The notes under the pieces were generated by a model. The model had not been told where the DNA came from and searched no databases. It saw only the letters and a list, made by a program, of their open reading frames with translations. From assembly GCA_013911135.1 (NCBI GenBank), contig JACERO010000005.1, positions 1 through 64,000 on the forward strand: a stretch of 64,000 nt of DNA. Reading direction: 5' to 3'. This document shows, piece by piece, positions 26,858 to 35,294 of the stretch. The DNA comes from Candidatus Nitrosopumilus sp. (GTDB lineage: Archaea > Thermoproteota > Nitrososphaeria > Nitrososphaerales > Nitrosopumilaceae). Within the stretch, counting starts at the first letter, position 1, and the number at the start of each line of letters is the position of its first letter. The position numbers and the translations under genes are program-made.

Positions 26858-27307
26858 TCAAGCTGATTTACAACATTCGCCTGTTGGAATATCGTGATCA
26901 TGCGGACATTTTCTTGGATGTTTTAGCATTGTACACAGAGCATCTGTAAATTGCTTGTTCATATGATGCTCAATACCACATACCATTTCCTCATCAATTT
27001 CTACTTTTAGTGCGCTTTCCATGAGAACCTCTAATAATCTACTATTTCTCATCATACTTGCACCAACTCTTTGACCCTCCTCTGTGAGTTTTACTCCTGC
27101 TTTGTTGTAATGAACTAACTCTTTGGTGTTTAATTTCTTGAGCATTTGAACTACACTTGGCTGTCTAACATTGAGCATTTTTGCAATAGTACTAATTTTG
27201 ACATCTTCTCCTCTTTCTTTGATATGCCAAATTGCTTTTAGATACATCTCTACATGCTCTGCTTCTGCAGTTCCTACAAATAGAATTTCATCATTTAGTA
27301 TGTCCAT
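26858..27307 (-). CDS. DtxR/MntR-family metal-dependent transcriptional regulator
   Basis: 149 residues. The N-terminal winged helix has VEMYLKAIWHIKERGEDVKI, NVRQPSVVQMLKKLNTKELV and the wing YNKAGVKLTEEGQRVG. The dimerisation/metal domain carries MVCGIEHHMNKQFTDAL, with Cys/Glu/His ligand candidates, and ends CPHDHDIPTGECC. There is no SH3-like third domain, as in MntR. It probably senses Fe or Mn. The TrmB gene ends 1 base upstream on the same strand, so the two regulators form one operon. Confidence 0.9.
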   Translation of the reverse strand: MDILNDEILFVGTAEAEHVEMYLKAIWHIKERGEDVKISTIAKMLNVRQPSVVQMLKKLNTKELVHYNKAGVKLTEEGQRVGASMMRNSRLLEVLMESALKVEIDEEMVCGIEHHMNKQFTDALCTMLKHPRKCPHDHDIPTGECCKSA

Positions 27308-27308
27308 A

Positions 27309-28076
27309 TCATACCTTCTTTGAATCTTTTAATAAATATTCAAAGTATTGACGTGCAAATCCTGCCAATCCTGCATGATCTGCCCAAATTGCAACTATAT
27401 CTGAAGATCTTTCACCTGCTATTTCTGGACCTAATAATATTACAACATATTTTTTGTCAGATATTATACCTCCTCCAAACAATCCTTTCTTGATTTTTAC
27501 AGTTGCAACTCTTTTGATTGCCTTTATAGATTCTTTATCCATTGTATCTGAAGCAAGTATTGTAATATCTACTCCTTTATCATGAAGTGATCTTAATTTT
27601 GGTAATGCTTGTTTGACTAGTTCTTCTCCAGCTTGAGGTAATGCAATCATTACTTCATTTCTACACGACTCTACCATCTCTAAAATTTTAGCAGCAATGT
27701 TGACTCCTCCTGAAAGTACCCAAATGTCTGGTTTTTCACTTGTTCCACTTTTCTCATACAATGGAACTAATTCGTTTAGAATCACACTTTGATGCTGTAA
27801 AAAATCATTTTCTATTCTTTGTTTTGTAGTTTCTAGTCCTGTTGATGGTGATTTTGCAAAATATTTTGTTGGTCTTGAATCATCTGAGCCAATCCAACTT
27901 TTTTCTTCTAGAGTTCCTAGTACTTCATAAATTTTTGAATATGGCACTCCTGACTTTTGGCTAAGATCTGATGCTGTTTGTTCTCCTGCTTTGAGTAAAG
28001 CAGAGAATGTTCTAATTTCATAACTTGTAAGCCCAATTTTTTCTAAAGCCTTTTTTGTTCTATCAGATATGCTCAT
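27309..28076 (-). CDS. TrmB-family transcriptional regulator
   Basis: 255 residues. The N-terminal TrmB winged helix reads LEKIGLTSYEIRTFSALLKA, SGVPYSKIYEVLGTLEEKSW and YFAKSPSTGL. A phospholipase-D-like sensor domain follows, with VSCRNEVMIALPQAGEELV-type helices and a glycine-rich GLFGGGIISDKKYVVILLG strand. TrmB regulators often bind sugars or respond to metabolites. It is divergent from the tetraether lipid synthase gene, sharing a 116-base regulatory gap, so control of that gene is a reasonable hypothesis but not shown. Confidence 0.9.
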   Translation of the reverse strand: MSISDRTKKALEKIGLTSYEIRTFSALLKAGEQTASDLSQKSGVPYSKIYEVLGTLEEKSWIGSDDSRPTKYFAKSPSTGLETTKQRIENDFLQHQSVILNELVPLYEKSGTSEKPDIWVLSGGVNIAAKILEMVESCRNEVMIALPQAGEELVKQALPKLRSLHDKGVDITILASDTMDKESIKAIKRVATVKIKKGLFGGGIISDKKYVVILLGPEIAGERSSDIVAIWADHAGLAGFARQYFEYLLKDSKKV

Positions 28077-28131
28077 GCGATCTTTTCGATCAGTTTTGGT
28101 ATTTAAACTACATATGCCTACCTCCTAAACT

Positions 28132-28142
28132 CCCCACGGGGG
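28132..28142. promoter_or_regulatory. GC-rich inverted repeat in the trmB/tes gap
   Basis: CCCCACGGGGG forms a short perfect arm pair (CCCC/GGGG) around AC(G). In this A/T-rich genome such a block is conspicuous. It lies 16 bases before the TATA-like box of the lipid-synthase gene, a plausible operator position. It is also inside the leader region of the divergent TrmB gene, so it may act on either. Confidence 0.4.
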
Positions 28143-28157
28143 CAAGTATGAAATGCA

Positions 28158-28164
28158 TTATATA
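28158..28164 (+). promoter_or_regulatory. TATA-like box A of the tetraether lipid synthase gene
   Basis: TTATATA lies 29 bases before ATG 28193, giving a predicted start site only a few bases upstream of the ATG. This is the normal archaeal spacing and a near-leaderless message. Confidence 0.6.
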
Positions 28165-28192
28165 CTAATTCAGAAAAATTCCCAATGTAGGC

Positions 28193-29857
28193 ATGGCTCT
28201 AATTCAGATATCTAATCAAACGACTAAAAATCTAAGCAAAAAGACTACTATTCGATTCACTCAAAGTATCTGTCCTGATTGTAATATGATTTTGGATGCT
28301 GAAGTCTTTGAACGAGATAATCAGGTCTTTATGACCAAAGTTTGTCCAACTCACGGCGAATGTGAAGAGTTGTATTTTGGTTCTTATCAAATGTATAAAA
28401 AATTCAGTACATATTGGGTAGATGGAAAAGGTGCCCATTCTCCAAATGTAATGATTGACAGATGTTCTTGTCCAAATAATTGTGGATTATGTTCAAACCA
28501 CCTATCTCACAGCGGACTTGCAAACATGATTGTAACTAACAGATGTGATTTAACATGTTGGTATTGCTTCTTTTATGTCAAGAAAGGCCTTGAAGGCGCT
28601 TACATGTATGAGCCAGATCATACTCAAATCAGAGCAATGATGAAGACTCTAAGGGCTGAAAGACCAATTCCAGGGAACTCTATGCAAATCACTGGTGGTG
28701 AACCAATGCTCAGAGAAGACATTGCTGATGTTATTAAAATAATGAAGGAAGAAGGTGTTGATCATATCCAAATGAATACAAATGGAATTCGACACGCAAT
28801 GGATCCAGAAGCAGCAAGAGAAGTAAGACTTGCTGGATGTAACAACTTGTATCTTTCCTTTGATGGTGTAACTGCAAGAACAAACCCAAAGAACCATTGG
28901 GAGATTCCATATGCACTTGATAGTTGCAGAAAGACTGGTACTTCTGTAGTATTTGTTCCAACAGTAATCAAATCAATTAATGATCACGAATTAGGTGGAA
29001 TTATCAGATATGCACAAAAGAACATGGATATAGTTCATGCTGTAAACTTTCAACCAGTATCCCTAACTGGAAGAATGGGCAAAACTGAACGTGAAAAATA
29101 CAGAATTACAGTTCCTGATTGTGTTCAAAGAATTGAAGAGCAAACAAATGGTGAGGTAACTGTTGATGATTGGTTCCCAGTACCAAGTTGTATGCCACTA
29201 ACAAATGTAATTGAAGCATTCTCAAGCAAACCAAAATATGAATTATCAATTCACTTTGCTTGCGGGGCTGGAACATACATCTTTGAGGATGCAGATACAA
29301 AGAAGTTTGTCCCACTAACAAAATTCTGTGATATTCAAGGTATGTTGGAATTATTTGAGGATAAAGCAGAAGAGATTCGTTCTGGTAAAAACAAGTACTT
29401 TACAATGCTAGAAGTGGTTAGAAAACTCAAAGGATTTGTTGATTCTAAAAAACAACCAGCAGGACTAGACCTAGCAAAGATGTTTGGTAATATACTCATG
29501 AAGAGATCATTTGATTCAATTGGTTCATGGCACGTCAAGGGATTATTCCTTGGAATGATGCACTTTCAAGACAAATACAATGAAGATTTGGAAAGACTAC
29601 AAAGATGTGATATTCACTATGTAACTCCAGACCTTAGAATAGTTCCATTCTGTGCATTTAATGTAATTCCTGAATGGTATAGAGATAGAATACAAAAGAA
29701 ATTCTCTATTACTGTAGAGGAATGGGAAGAAAGAGAAGGCGTCAAACTAGAAGATGGTCTTTATCGTGGTCTTATGAGACGTGGTGCAGGCGATGAACTT
29801 GCTGCTGGCTGTGCAAAAAGTCAGATGTTCCATGACGCAGCACAAGCAACAATGTGA
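28193..29857 (+). CDS. tes: Radical SAM tetraether lipid synthase (Tes/MJ0619-type)
   Basis: 554 residues. The N-terminal zinc/Fe-S segment has SICPDCNMILDAEVFERDN and VCPTHGECEELYF. A second cysteine-rich block is RCSCPNNCGLCSNHLSHSG. The radical SAM motif is TNRCDLTCWYCFFY (CxxxCxxC), followed by QITGGEPMLREDI. Further cysteines occur at CGAGTYIF, CDIQG and CAFNV. This four-cluster architecture matches Tes of Methanosarcina acetivorans and MJ0619, which join two phytanyl chains into GDGT membrane lipids. The family assignment is by pattern only. Nitrososphaerota make GDGTs including crenarchaeol, so the role fits. It sits at the head of the envelope locus and is divergent from TrmB. Confidence 0.85.
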   Translation: MALIQISNQTTKNLSKKTTIRFTQSICPDCNMILDAEVFERDNQVFMTKVCPTHGECEELYFGSYQMYKKFSTYWVDGKGAHSPNVMIDRCSCPNNCGLCSNHLSHSGLANMIVTNRCDLTCWYCFFYVKKGLEGAYMYEPDHTQIRAMMKTLRAERPIPGNSMQITGGEPMLREDIADVIKIMKEEGVDHIQMNTNGIRHAMDPEAAREVRLAGCNNLYLSFDGVTARTNPKNHWEIPYALDSCRKTGTSVVFVPTVIKSINDHELGGIIRYAQKNMDIVHAVNFQPVSLTGRMGKTEREKYRITVPDCVQRIEEQTNGEVTVDDWFPVPSCMPLTNVIEAFSSKPKYELSIHFACGAGTYIFEDADTKKFVPLTKFCDIQGMLELFEDKAEEIRSGKNKYFTMLEVVRKLKGFVDSKKQPAGLDLAKMFGNILMKRSFDSIGSWHVKGLFLGMMHFQDKYNEDLERLQRCDIHYVTPDLRIVPFCAFNVIPEWYRDRIQKKFSITVEEWEEREGVKLEDGLYRGLMRRGAGDELAAGCAKSQMFHDAAQATM

Positions 29858-29907
29858 TTTTATTAAAAACTTTGATTTATGCTGTTAATATTAGTAATAA
29901 TGATTAA

Positions 29908-31395
29908 TTGCAGTTAAATAAAATTTTAAAATTACAGCCTATTTTATTTGCTATTTATTTTGTTATATTTCTATATAATGAAAATTTAGATGAATTAATT
30001 TTCGCTGATTTACTTCTTCCTTTTGCAGTAATTATTCCAATTGTTTTACTTTTTTCAATTGTAATTGGATTAATTATTAAAAATGACACTAAATCTATTT
30101 TATCATCATCATTTTTCACAATCTTGTTTTTTGTTTATATCCCACTTCATAATGTGTTATATGAATTCCAAATAGGAAGACATGTGATTTTACTTCTAAT
30201 CTTTTTTATCTGTTCACTAATTGTAATTTTCTTCTTTATTAAATCAAAAAAGAATTTTGACAAATTATTGCAAATTTCATATGTAATTGTATTAGTATTA
30301 ATAATTTTCAATATTAGTGAAATTAGTTTCTATTCAAATATTTCTTCAATCACTATGAATGAAAATCTTATTCAATCTTTTTCAATTAATAAACAAGACT
30401 ATCGAGATGTTTATCATATTATTTTAGATGAACATGCTGGCACTGATGCATTGCAACAATATTACAATTATAATAATTCCAAATTTGATAATTCTCTACG
30501 AAATATGGGTTTTTTTATACCTGAAAAATCGCTTAGTAATTATTTATCAACTTATTTGGCTATACCTTCTATTCTCAATATGGATTATATTGAACAGGAA
30601 TTTGATCCTCAGGAAAAAGAATCCAATATTTTGGTAGACAAAATGGTAAGAAATAATGTAGTCACTAAAATTTTTGAAGAAAATGGATATCAAATAATTT
30701 ATTCGTATAATGAATACAATTTAAAACCAACAAATAATTCTGCTCATGAATTATGTAATACCAGTATTGGTAGTACTCAATTTATGACATTTATTCTTGA
30801 TAATACTCCTATATTCATTGTACAAAGTTTGATTGAACAAGGTAACTATTCCCCATTTGTACAAAATAGATTATGTGTGTTTAACGAATTACCATTTTTA
30901 GATGAAGAATTTTTGGGGCCTATATTTGTACATGCTCATGTTTTGTTGCCTCATTACCCATTCATTTTTTCTTCTGATGGAAGTATTAATCCATATCAAA
31001 CACAAATGACAAGAGATGAGTTCGATTCGTTATATCTGTCTCAACTAATGTATACTGATTCTTTGGTTTTGGAACTTGTAGAAAAATTACTTGCTAAAGA
31101 ACCACAACCAATTATTCTTATTCAATCAGATCATGTTGATAGACAAGAAGAAACTGATAATAGTAATGGATACTCTTTTTCAAATTTTGCCGCTTATTAT
31201 TTTCCTAATGTTGAATTAAAAACAAATGATTATCCTCTTCTTACACCTGTTAACAGCTTTCGTATATTATTCAATAATAATTTTGGAACCAATTATGATC
31301 TACTTGAAAATAAAATGTATGTAATAGAAGACAATAAATTTAAAGATGTGACAACTACCCTTATTTCCAATAACACTTTTAATAAAATAGATTAA
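29908..31395 (+). CDS. Sulfatase/alkaline-phosphatase-superfamily membrane protein
   Basis: 495 residues, start TTG 29908. Four to five N-terminal membrane helices (for example FAVIIPIVLLFSIVIGLII and LLLIFFICSLIVIFFFI) precede an extracellular domain. That domain begins YHIILDEHAGTDALQQYY, the place of the metal/nucleophile loop of sulfatase-like enzymes, and later has HAHVLLPHYPFIF and IILIQSDHVDR (metal ligands D and H). The layout resembles LTA-synthase or phosphoethanolamine-transferase relatives, so it may add or remove phospho or sulfo groups on surface glycans. Whether the nucleophile is Thr or Ser is unclear. The next small gene probably works with it. Confidence 0.75.
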   Translation: MQLNKILKLQPILFAIYFVIFLYNENLDELIFADLLLPFAVIIPIVLLFSIVIGLIIKNDTKSILSSSFFTILFFVYIPLHNVLYEFQIGRHVILLLIFFICSLIVIFFFIKSKKNFDKLLQISYVIVLVLIIFNISEISFYSNISSITMNENLIQSFSINKQDYRDVYHIILDEHAGTDALQQYYNYNNSKFDNSLRNMGFFIPEKSLSNYLSTYLAIPSILNMDYIEQEFDPQEKESNILVDKMVRNNVVTKIFEENGYQIIYSYNEYNLKPTNNSAHELCNTSIGSTQFMTFILDNTPIFIVQSLIEQGNYSPFVQNRLCVFNELPFLDEEFLGPIFVHAHVLLPHYPFIFSSDGSINPYQTQMTRDEFDSLYLSQLMYTDSLVLELVEKLLAKEPQPIILIQSDHVDRQEETDNSNGYSFSNFAAYYFPNVELKTNDYPLLTPVNSFRILFNNNFGTNYDLLENKMYVIEDNKFKDVTTTLISNNTFNKID

Positions 31396-31627
31396 TGTAT
31401 GATATAAAAATTAAATTTTAGTTATTTTTAACTCCCTCTGGAAGTTACATAGAATTCATTCATTTGTAGATCAAATCAGATCTTCAGGATCAGCAATTCA
31501 TTTTTCATTATACAATTTTATGAATAAAAAATATTAACGTATAATCCATGTCAATTACCCATATCATAGAAAATACGTTTACTATTGACATTTACACTTT
31601 AAATAATCACATATTTGATAAATTTTA

Positions 31628-31849
31628 TTGAATTTAAAAAAGTTTACTGGGATAGTATTTCCATTATTTACATTGGCGTTGATATTTAGAGGATTGTTTA
31701 TTTCTGATGCATATGCATACTTAGATCCAGGTACAGGTAGTTTAGTAATTCAAATCGTAATAGGAGCTTTAGTTGGAGCAGGAATTGCGGTAAAGGTATT
31801 TTGGATAAAATTAAAATACAAATTTTCATCAATCTTTAAAAAGGGATAA
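31628..31849 (+). CDS. Small membrane protein with DPGTGS motif
   Basis: 73 residues, start TTG 31628. A signal-like N-terminal helix (FPLFTLALIFRGLFI) is followed by AYLDPGTGSLVIQIVIGALV and a second helix, then a basic end, KYKFSSIFKKG. The YLDPGTGS motif defines a small membrane protein family that is often found beside sulfatase-like or glycosyl-transfer genes. Here the sulfatase-like gene is 232 bases upstream. The function is not established. The start codon is chosen because no ATG precedes the signal-like helix. Confidence 0.75.
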   Translation: MNLKKFTGIVFPLFTLALIFRGLFISDAYAYLDPGTGSLVIQIVIGALVGAGIAVKVFWIKLKYKFSSIFKKG

Positions 31850-31965
31850 TTTGATTTTGATGCTTTATGATATTGCTCAAACTACAATGTAAAAGCAATC
31901 CATTCTTTTCTAATTTTAAATTTATTTTAGAAATTTTCTAAGAATTTTTTTAGTAAATCTAAAAT

Positions 31966-32826
31966 TTATTTTGTTCCATTAACACTTACTCCACTTTCAA
32001 TTTCGTTAAAGTAGATAATTTTTAATTTTGAATCTTTAAACCATTTTTTTACTTCTTTTGGAGAGTGTCGATAAGCATATTCCGGAAAATACCAATCAAA
32101 ATTTGTCGCAACACTCTGATCAAAAGGAACATCCCCAAACCACCAGCATTTTAGAAAATTCCAATAAATAAATCTCTGTATATCATAAGTTCCTGCTTTG
32201 ATTTGCAAAACTGGGATGTCTCTAGGAATGATTATTGTTTTTTTAATTTTTGAGAGATTTTTACCTAGTATTGCCATATCTTTAGAGAATTCAATACATT
32301 GTTTTTCAGTCATCTTCACTGTAGATTCTCGTATGAAATTATCTGCAAACTCACGTATTGGTCCTTTAATCTTGTAAACATAAATTGAAATTATTCCATT
32401 TTTAGTAAGAAGTTTTGTAAGTATCTTAAATGAGCTTTCTGTATCTTTTGTGTGATGTAATACTTGGTCAGAACAAATAAAATCAAAGAAATTTTTCTTA
32501 AATGGAAGTTTTCTAATATCTGCCTGTAAAAAGTGGACATTTGGTAAATTTCCATATTTTTTGTATGCAAAGATCACGCTTTCACTAGCATCAATTGCAA
32601 ATACATCAGCTTTTGGGTTTGAGGAAAATAATTTTGCACTATTCCCAATGCCAGTTCCTGCATCTAAAATCCTAGTTCGTGTTTTCAAAAATTTATTAAA
32701 ATTAGACGATGTTTTCCAACCAAATCGCTCAAGAAACCATTTCTTCTGACTATCAAACCATTTCTTAGTGTGATATGTTTTGTTATAATTTCTCCATTTT
32801 GATGAAAAAGAATCTTCAGTTTTCAC
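31966..32826 (-). CDS. SAM-dependent methyltransferase (Methyltransf_11), main body
   Basis: 286 residues from GTG 32826. The class I SAM fold shows motif I TRILDAGTGIGNSAKLF, an acidic motif II (VFAIDAS), LPFKKNFFDFICSDQVLHH and a long C-terminal region typical of sugar O-methyltransferases. An in-phase zinc-binding N-terminal domain continues upstream but is cut off by a frame change in an A8 tract (see 32827-33005). The main body alone may be functional. The gene converges on the DPGTGS small gene from the other side. It likely methylates a glycan. Confidence 0.8.
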   Translation of the reverse strand: MKTEDSFSSKWRNYNKTYHTKKWFDSQKKWFLERFGWKTSSNFNKFLKTRTRILDAGTGIGNSAKLFSSNPKADVFAIDASESVIFAYKKYGNLPNVHFLQADIRKLPFKKNFFDFICSDQVLHHTKDTESSFKILTKLLTKNGIISIYVYKIKGPIREFADNFIRESTVKMTEKQCIEFSKDMAILGKNLSKIKKTIIIPRDIPVLQIKAGTYDIQRFIYWNFLKCWWFGDVPFDQSVATNFDWYFPEYAYRHSPKEVKKWFKDSKLKIIYFNEIESGVSVNGTK

Positions 32827-33005
32827 AAAAGTTTTAGTTTTATCTACTACAAGTCTTGGAATACCTCCTTTGATGAAAAATCGATGATTTTTTGAGCAAA
32901 TAAGATCCCCTTCTAAAATTTCATTAGATTTTTTTTGCTACATTTTAAAATAAATTTTTGACTACATTTTGGACAAATTAGATGTTTTGCTAAAGTTTCT
33001 TTCAA
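32827..33005 (-). other. Detached Trm112-like zinc domain of the methyltransferase
   Basis: From TTG 33005 the sequence reads LKETLAKHLICPKCSQKF and LKCSKK, then crosses a run of eight A (plus-strand T8, 32929-32936). If one A is added, the next codons read SNEILEGDLICSKNHRFFI and GGIPRLVV, running directly into the methyltransferase frame. This is the zinc-ribbon N-terminus (CPKC...C...H) seen on many SAM methyltransferases of this type. The current sequence is one base short in the A tract, so the gene is either broken, slip-corrected, phase-variable or mis-sequenced. Confidence 0.7.
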
Positions 33006-33081
33006 AGCTATTCAACTAATATACTTGAAGGGGAATAAAAATCAGTAATGTGAAAAAATCTATTATCTAATCAAAGATTTG

Positions 33082-34293
33082 TTACATACTAAGAGTAGCA
33101 TCTTCTCTCATTTCTTTTGTGATGAAGATTCTATACCATATTTCAAACGCAAGTAACCCTAAAAATTTGTTAACATATCTTACATCAAGATCTTTATCTA
33201 ATTTTTCAAAACGAGTTTTTAGCCAATCTTCATTGATCCATCTATCTTGTACTATTCTTGCTTTATCTAAGTAATAGTTACATAATTTTTCCCCGTGTGT
33301 TTTCCATAAATTTACAGTATTGACTGAAAATCCTTGTTTATTTGGTGTGATAAGATTAGGATCAATATGTTTAGCTAAAATCTTTCTTAATGGTATTTTT
33401 CCAACATTTGTTTTTTGATCATATTTTATTGAATTATCAAGATGAGAAGCATATCCCATCAATTCTTTTGATAACAATGGTGTAATTGCTCTTAACTTAA
33501 AATGTCTATGAAATCTTGAATTCAATGGAATCCAATTGTAAAGTAATTTTCCATTAATATCTGCTAAAAACACTTGATCAAGTGGTGATAATGAATTTTC
33601 AAAATAAGGTACAAGTTTTGAATAAATATCATTCCATGAAAAGTTTGCTTTTTCTCCAAACAAATTTTCTTGATCTAAAACCCAATCTCGTTGATGACAA
33701 TCTAAATACAATTTTGTTTTTTCTAAGGGAGTCATTTTAGAATCATAATTTGATAAGAATTTTTTATAACGAAATGTGTATCCGCCAAACAATTCATCTC
33801 CACCATCTCCTGAAACAAGAGATTTAGAAAATTTTTGTGCAGTTTTTGCTATGTGATACCAGTGTGTATCCCAAAATGGCATCTTGATAATACTAATCGC
33901 TTTAGGTAATTCTTCTAGAAAATTTTCAATTGAAATAATATGCTGATTTGCCCCAAACTTGTTTGCAATTTTTGTTGCAATTTCTGTTTCATCTAAACTA
34001 TCAGCAAATTTAACAGATATTGCTTCAATCTCTATGTCTGGTAATGTCTTTCTTAATAATGCAATTACAATAGTAGAGTCAACTCCCCCACTTAGAGCAA
34101 CAGAAATTCTTTTTTCATTAATTTCATTTTGAATTTTTTTTAAAATTGAATTTTCTATATACTCTAAATGATTTGATTTTTCTTGAACTATAAAATCACT
34201 TGAAACAAATTTTTCATTATCAATTTTTAATGATGGACAATATCTTAAACTAAGAATTTCTTTTATTATTGTAGACTTTTCACTCATTTCCAA
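33082..34293 (-). CDS. Asparagine-synthase-like amidotransferase without glutaminase domain
   Basis: 403 residues. The synthetase half of AsnB is present, with pyrophosphatase loop VALSGGVDSTIVIALL, a second block DGGDELFGGYTFRY and the end region LNSRFHRHFKLRAITPLL. The usual N-terminal class II glutaminase (Cys1) is missing; the protein opens at MEMSEKSTIIKEILSLRY. It may use free ammonia or work with a separate glutaminase. In glycan clusters such enzymes make uronic-acid amides, which fits the nucleotide-sugar dehydrogenase in this locus. True asparagine synthesis is the alternative. Confidence 0.8.
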   Translation of the reverse strand: MEMSEKSTIIKEILSLRYCPSLKIDNEKFVSSDFIVQEKSNHLEYIENSILKKIQNEINEKRISVALSGGVDSTIVIALLRKTLPDIEIEAISVKFADSLDETEIATKIANKFGANQHIISIENFLEELPKAISIIKMPFWDTHWYHIAKTAQKFSKSLVSGDGGDELFGGYTFRYKKFLSNYDSKMTPLEKTKLYLDCHQRDWVLDQENLFGEKANFSWNDIYSKLVPYFENSLSPLDQVFLADINGKLLYNWIPLNSRFHRHFKLRAITPLLSKELMGYASHLDNSIKYDQKTNVGKIPLRKILAKHIDPNLITPNKQGFSVNTVNLWKTHGEKLCNYYLDKARIVQDRWINEDWLKTRFEKLDKDLDVRYVNKFLGLLAFEIWYRIFITKEMREDATLSM

Positions 34294-34394
34294 TATTTTT
34301 CACTACTCTAAGCGTTGTTTCAGTATTGTGTGTTTATATGATTCTCGTTTTTTATCTTACCAAGATTTAAAGATATGATAGAGTCAACAAACTC

Positions 34395-35294
34395 GTGAAA
34401 TTTGTAGTTACAGGAGGCTCAGGATTCATAGGAAGCTATATTGTAAAACATCTCCTAAGTAATGATCATCAGGTCACTGTAGTTGATAATTTTTGTCGAG
34501 GAAGATTAGAAAATCTAGCTGGTTTTGAAGAAAAAATTGATTTTCAAAAATTAGACATTCTTGATTATGATGCATTAAAAGAAATTATTAGTGATTCAGA
34601 TGGCATATTTCATCAAGCGGCACTTACTTCTGTTCCTGAATCTTTCATTCAAAAGGAAAAATATCATAGTGTAAATGTTGTTGGAACTGAAAATATTTTC
34701 AAACTAGCAAGAGATTTTGGAATCAAGGTTGTATATGCTAGTAGTTCAAGTGTATATGGCAATACAACATCAATTCCTATAAAAGAAGATTTTAAGAAAA
34801 ATCCTATCAATCCATATGGAATTACAAAATTAGATGATGAAAAACTTGCTGAAAAATATTACAACTTAGGAGTTTCAATAATTGGATTAAGATACTTTAA
34901 CGTTTATGGAATTGGACAAACAAATGATTATGCTGGAGTAATTACTAAATTCTATGATTATATTCAAGCAGATAAACCACCAATAATTTTTGACGATGGT
35001 TCACAAATTCGTGATTTTGTTTCAGTTGAAGATGTTGCAAAAGTAAATCTATTATCAATGCAAAGTAATGCTGATTTTGCATTTCTAAATATTGGTACTG
35101 GAATTACTACATCTGTAAAAGAATTAGCATATTTAATGATCAAACTTTCTGGAAAATCATTAGAACCTATTTTTGATAAATTACCTCAAGGTGATGTCAA
35201 AGAAAGTCAGGCAGATGTTACTCTTGCAAAAAAATTGATTGGATGGACATATGAAATAAGTCTAGAAAATGGTTTGAAAAACTTCTTTTTTTAA
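34395..35294 (+). CDS. NAD-dependent nucleotide-sugar epimerase/dehydratase (extended SDR)
   Basis: 299 residues from GTG 34395. The Rossmann motif is FVVTGGSGFIGSYIVKHLL; the active-site S and YxxxK occur in ASSSSVYG and NPYGITKLDDEK. DGSQIRDFVSVEDVAK is typical of UDP-glucose 4-epimerase/GalE-like and UDP-glucuronate epimerase enzymes. It acts on UDP- or dTDP-sugars; exact substrate not decided. The last 4 bases overlap the convergent glycosyltransferase gene. Confidence 0.88.
   Translation: MKFVVTGGSGFIGSYIVKHLLSNDHQVTVVDNFCRGRLENLAGFEEKIDFQKLDILDYDALKEIISDSDGIFHQAALTSVPESFIQKEKYHSVNVVGTENIFKLARDFGIKVVYASSSSVYGNTTSIPIKEDFKKNPINPYGITKLDDEKLAEKYYNLGVSIIGLRYFNVYGIGQTNDYAGVITKFYDYIQADKPPIIFDDGSQIRDFVSVEDVAKVNLLSMQSNADFAFLNIGTGITTSVKELAYLMIKLSGKSLEPIFDKLPQGDVKESQADVTLAKKLIGWTYEISLENGLKNFFF

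Noticed and set aside
28232-29538. Several antisense frames inside the lipid synthase gene
   Set aside because: The plus-strand product has full family motifs over 554 residues; the antisense frames have none.
31429-31447. Imperfect hairpin TAACTCC...GGAAGTTA in the gap after the sulfatase-like gene
   Set aside because: The arms are short and bulged, with no T-run and no promoter placement; such A/T hairpins occur by chance in this DNA.
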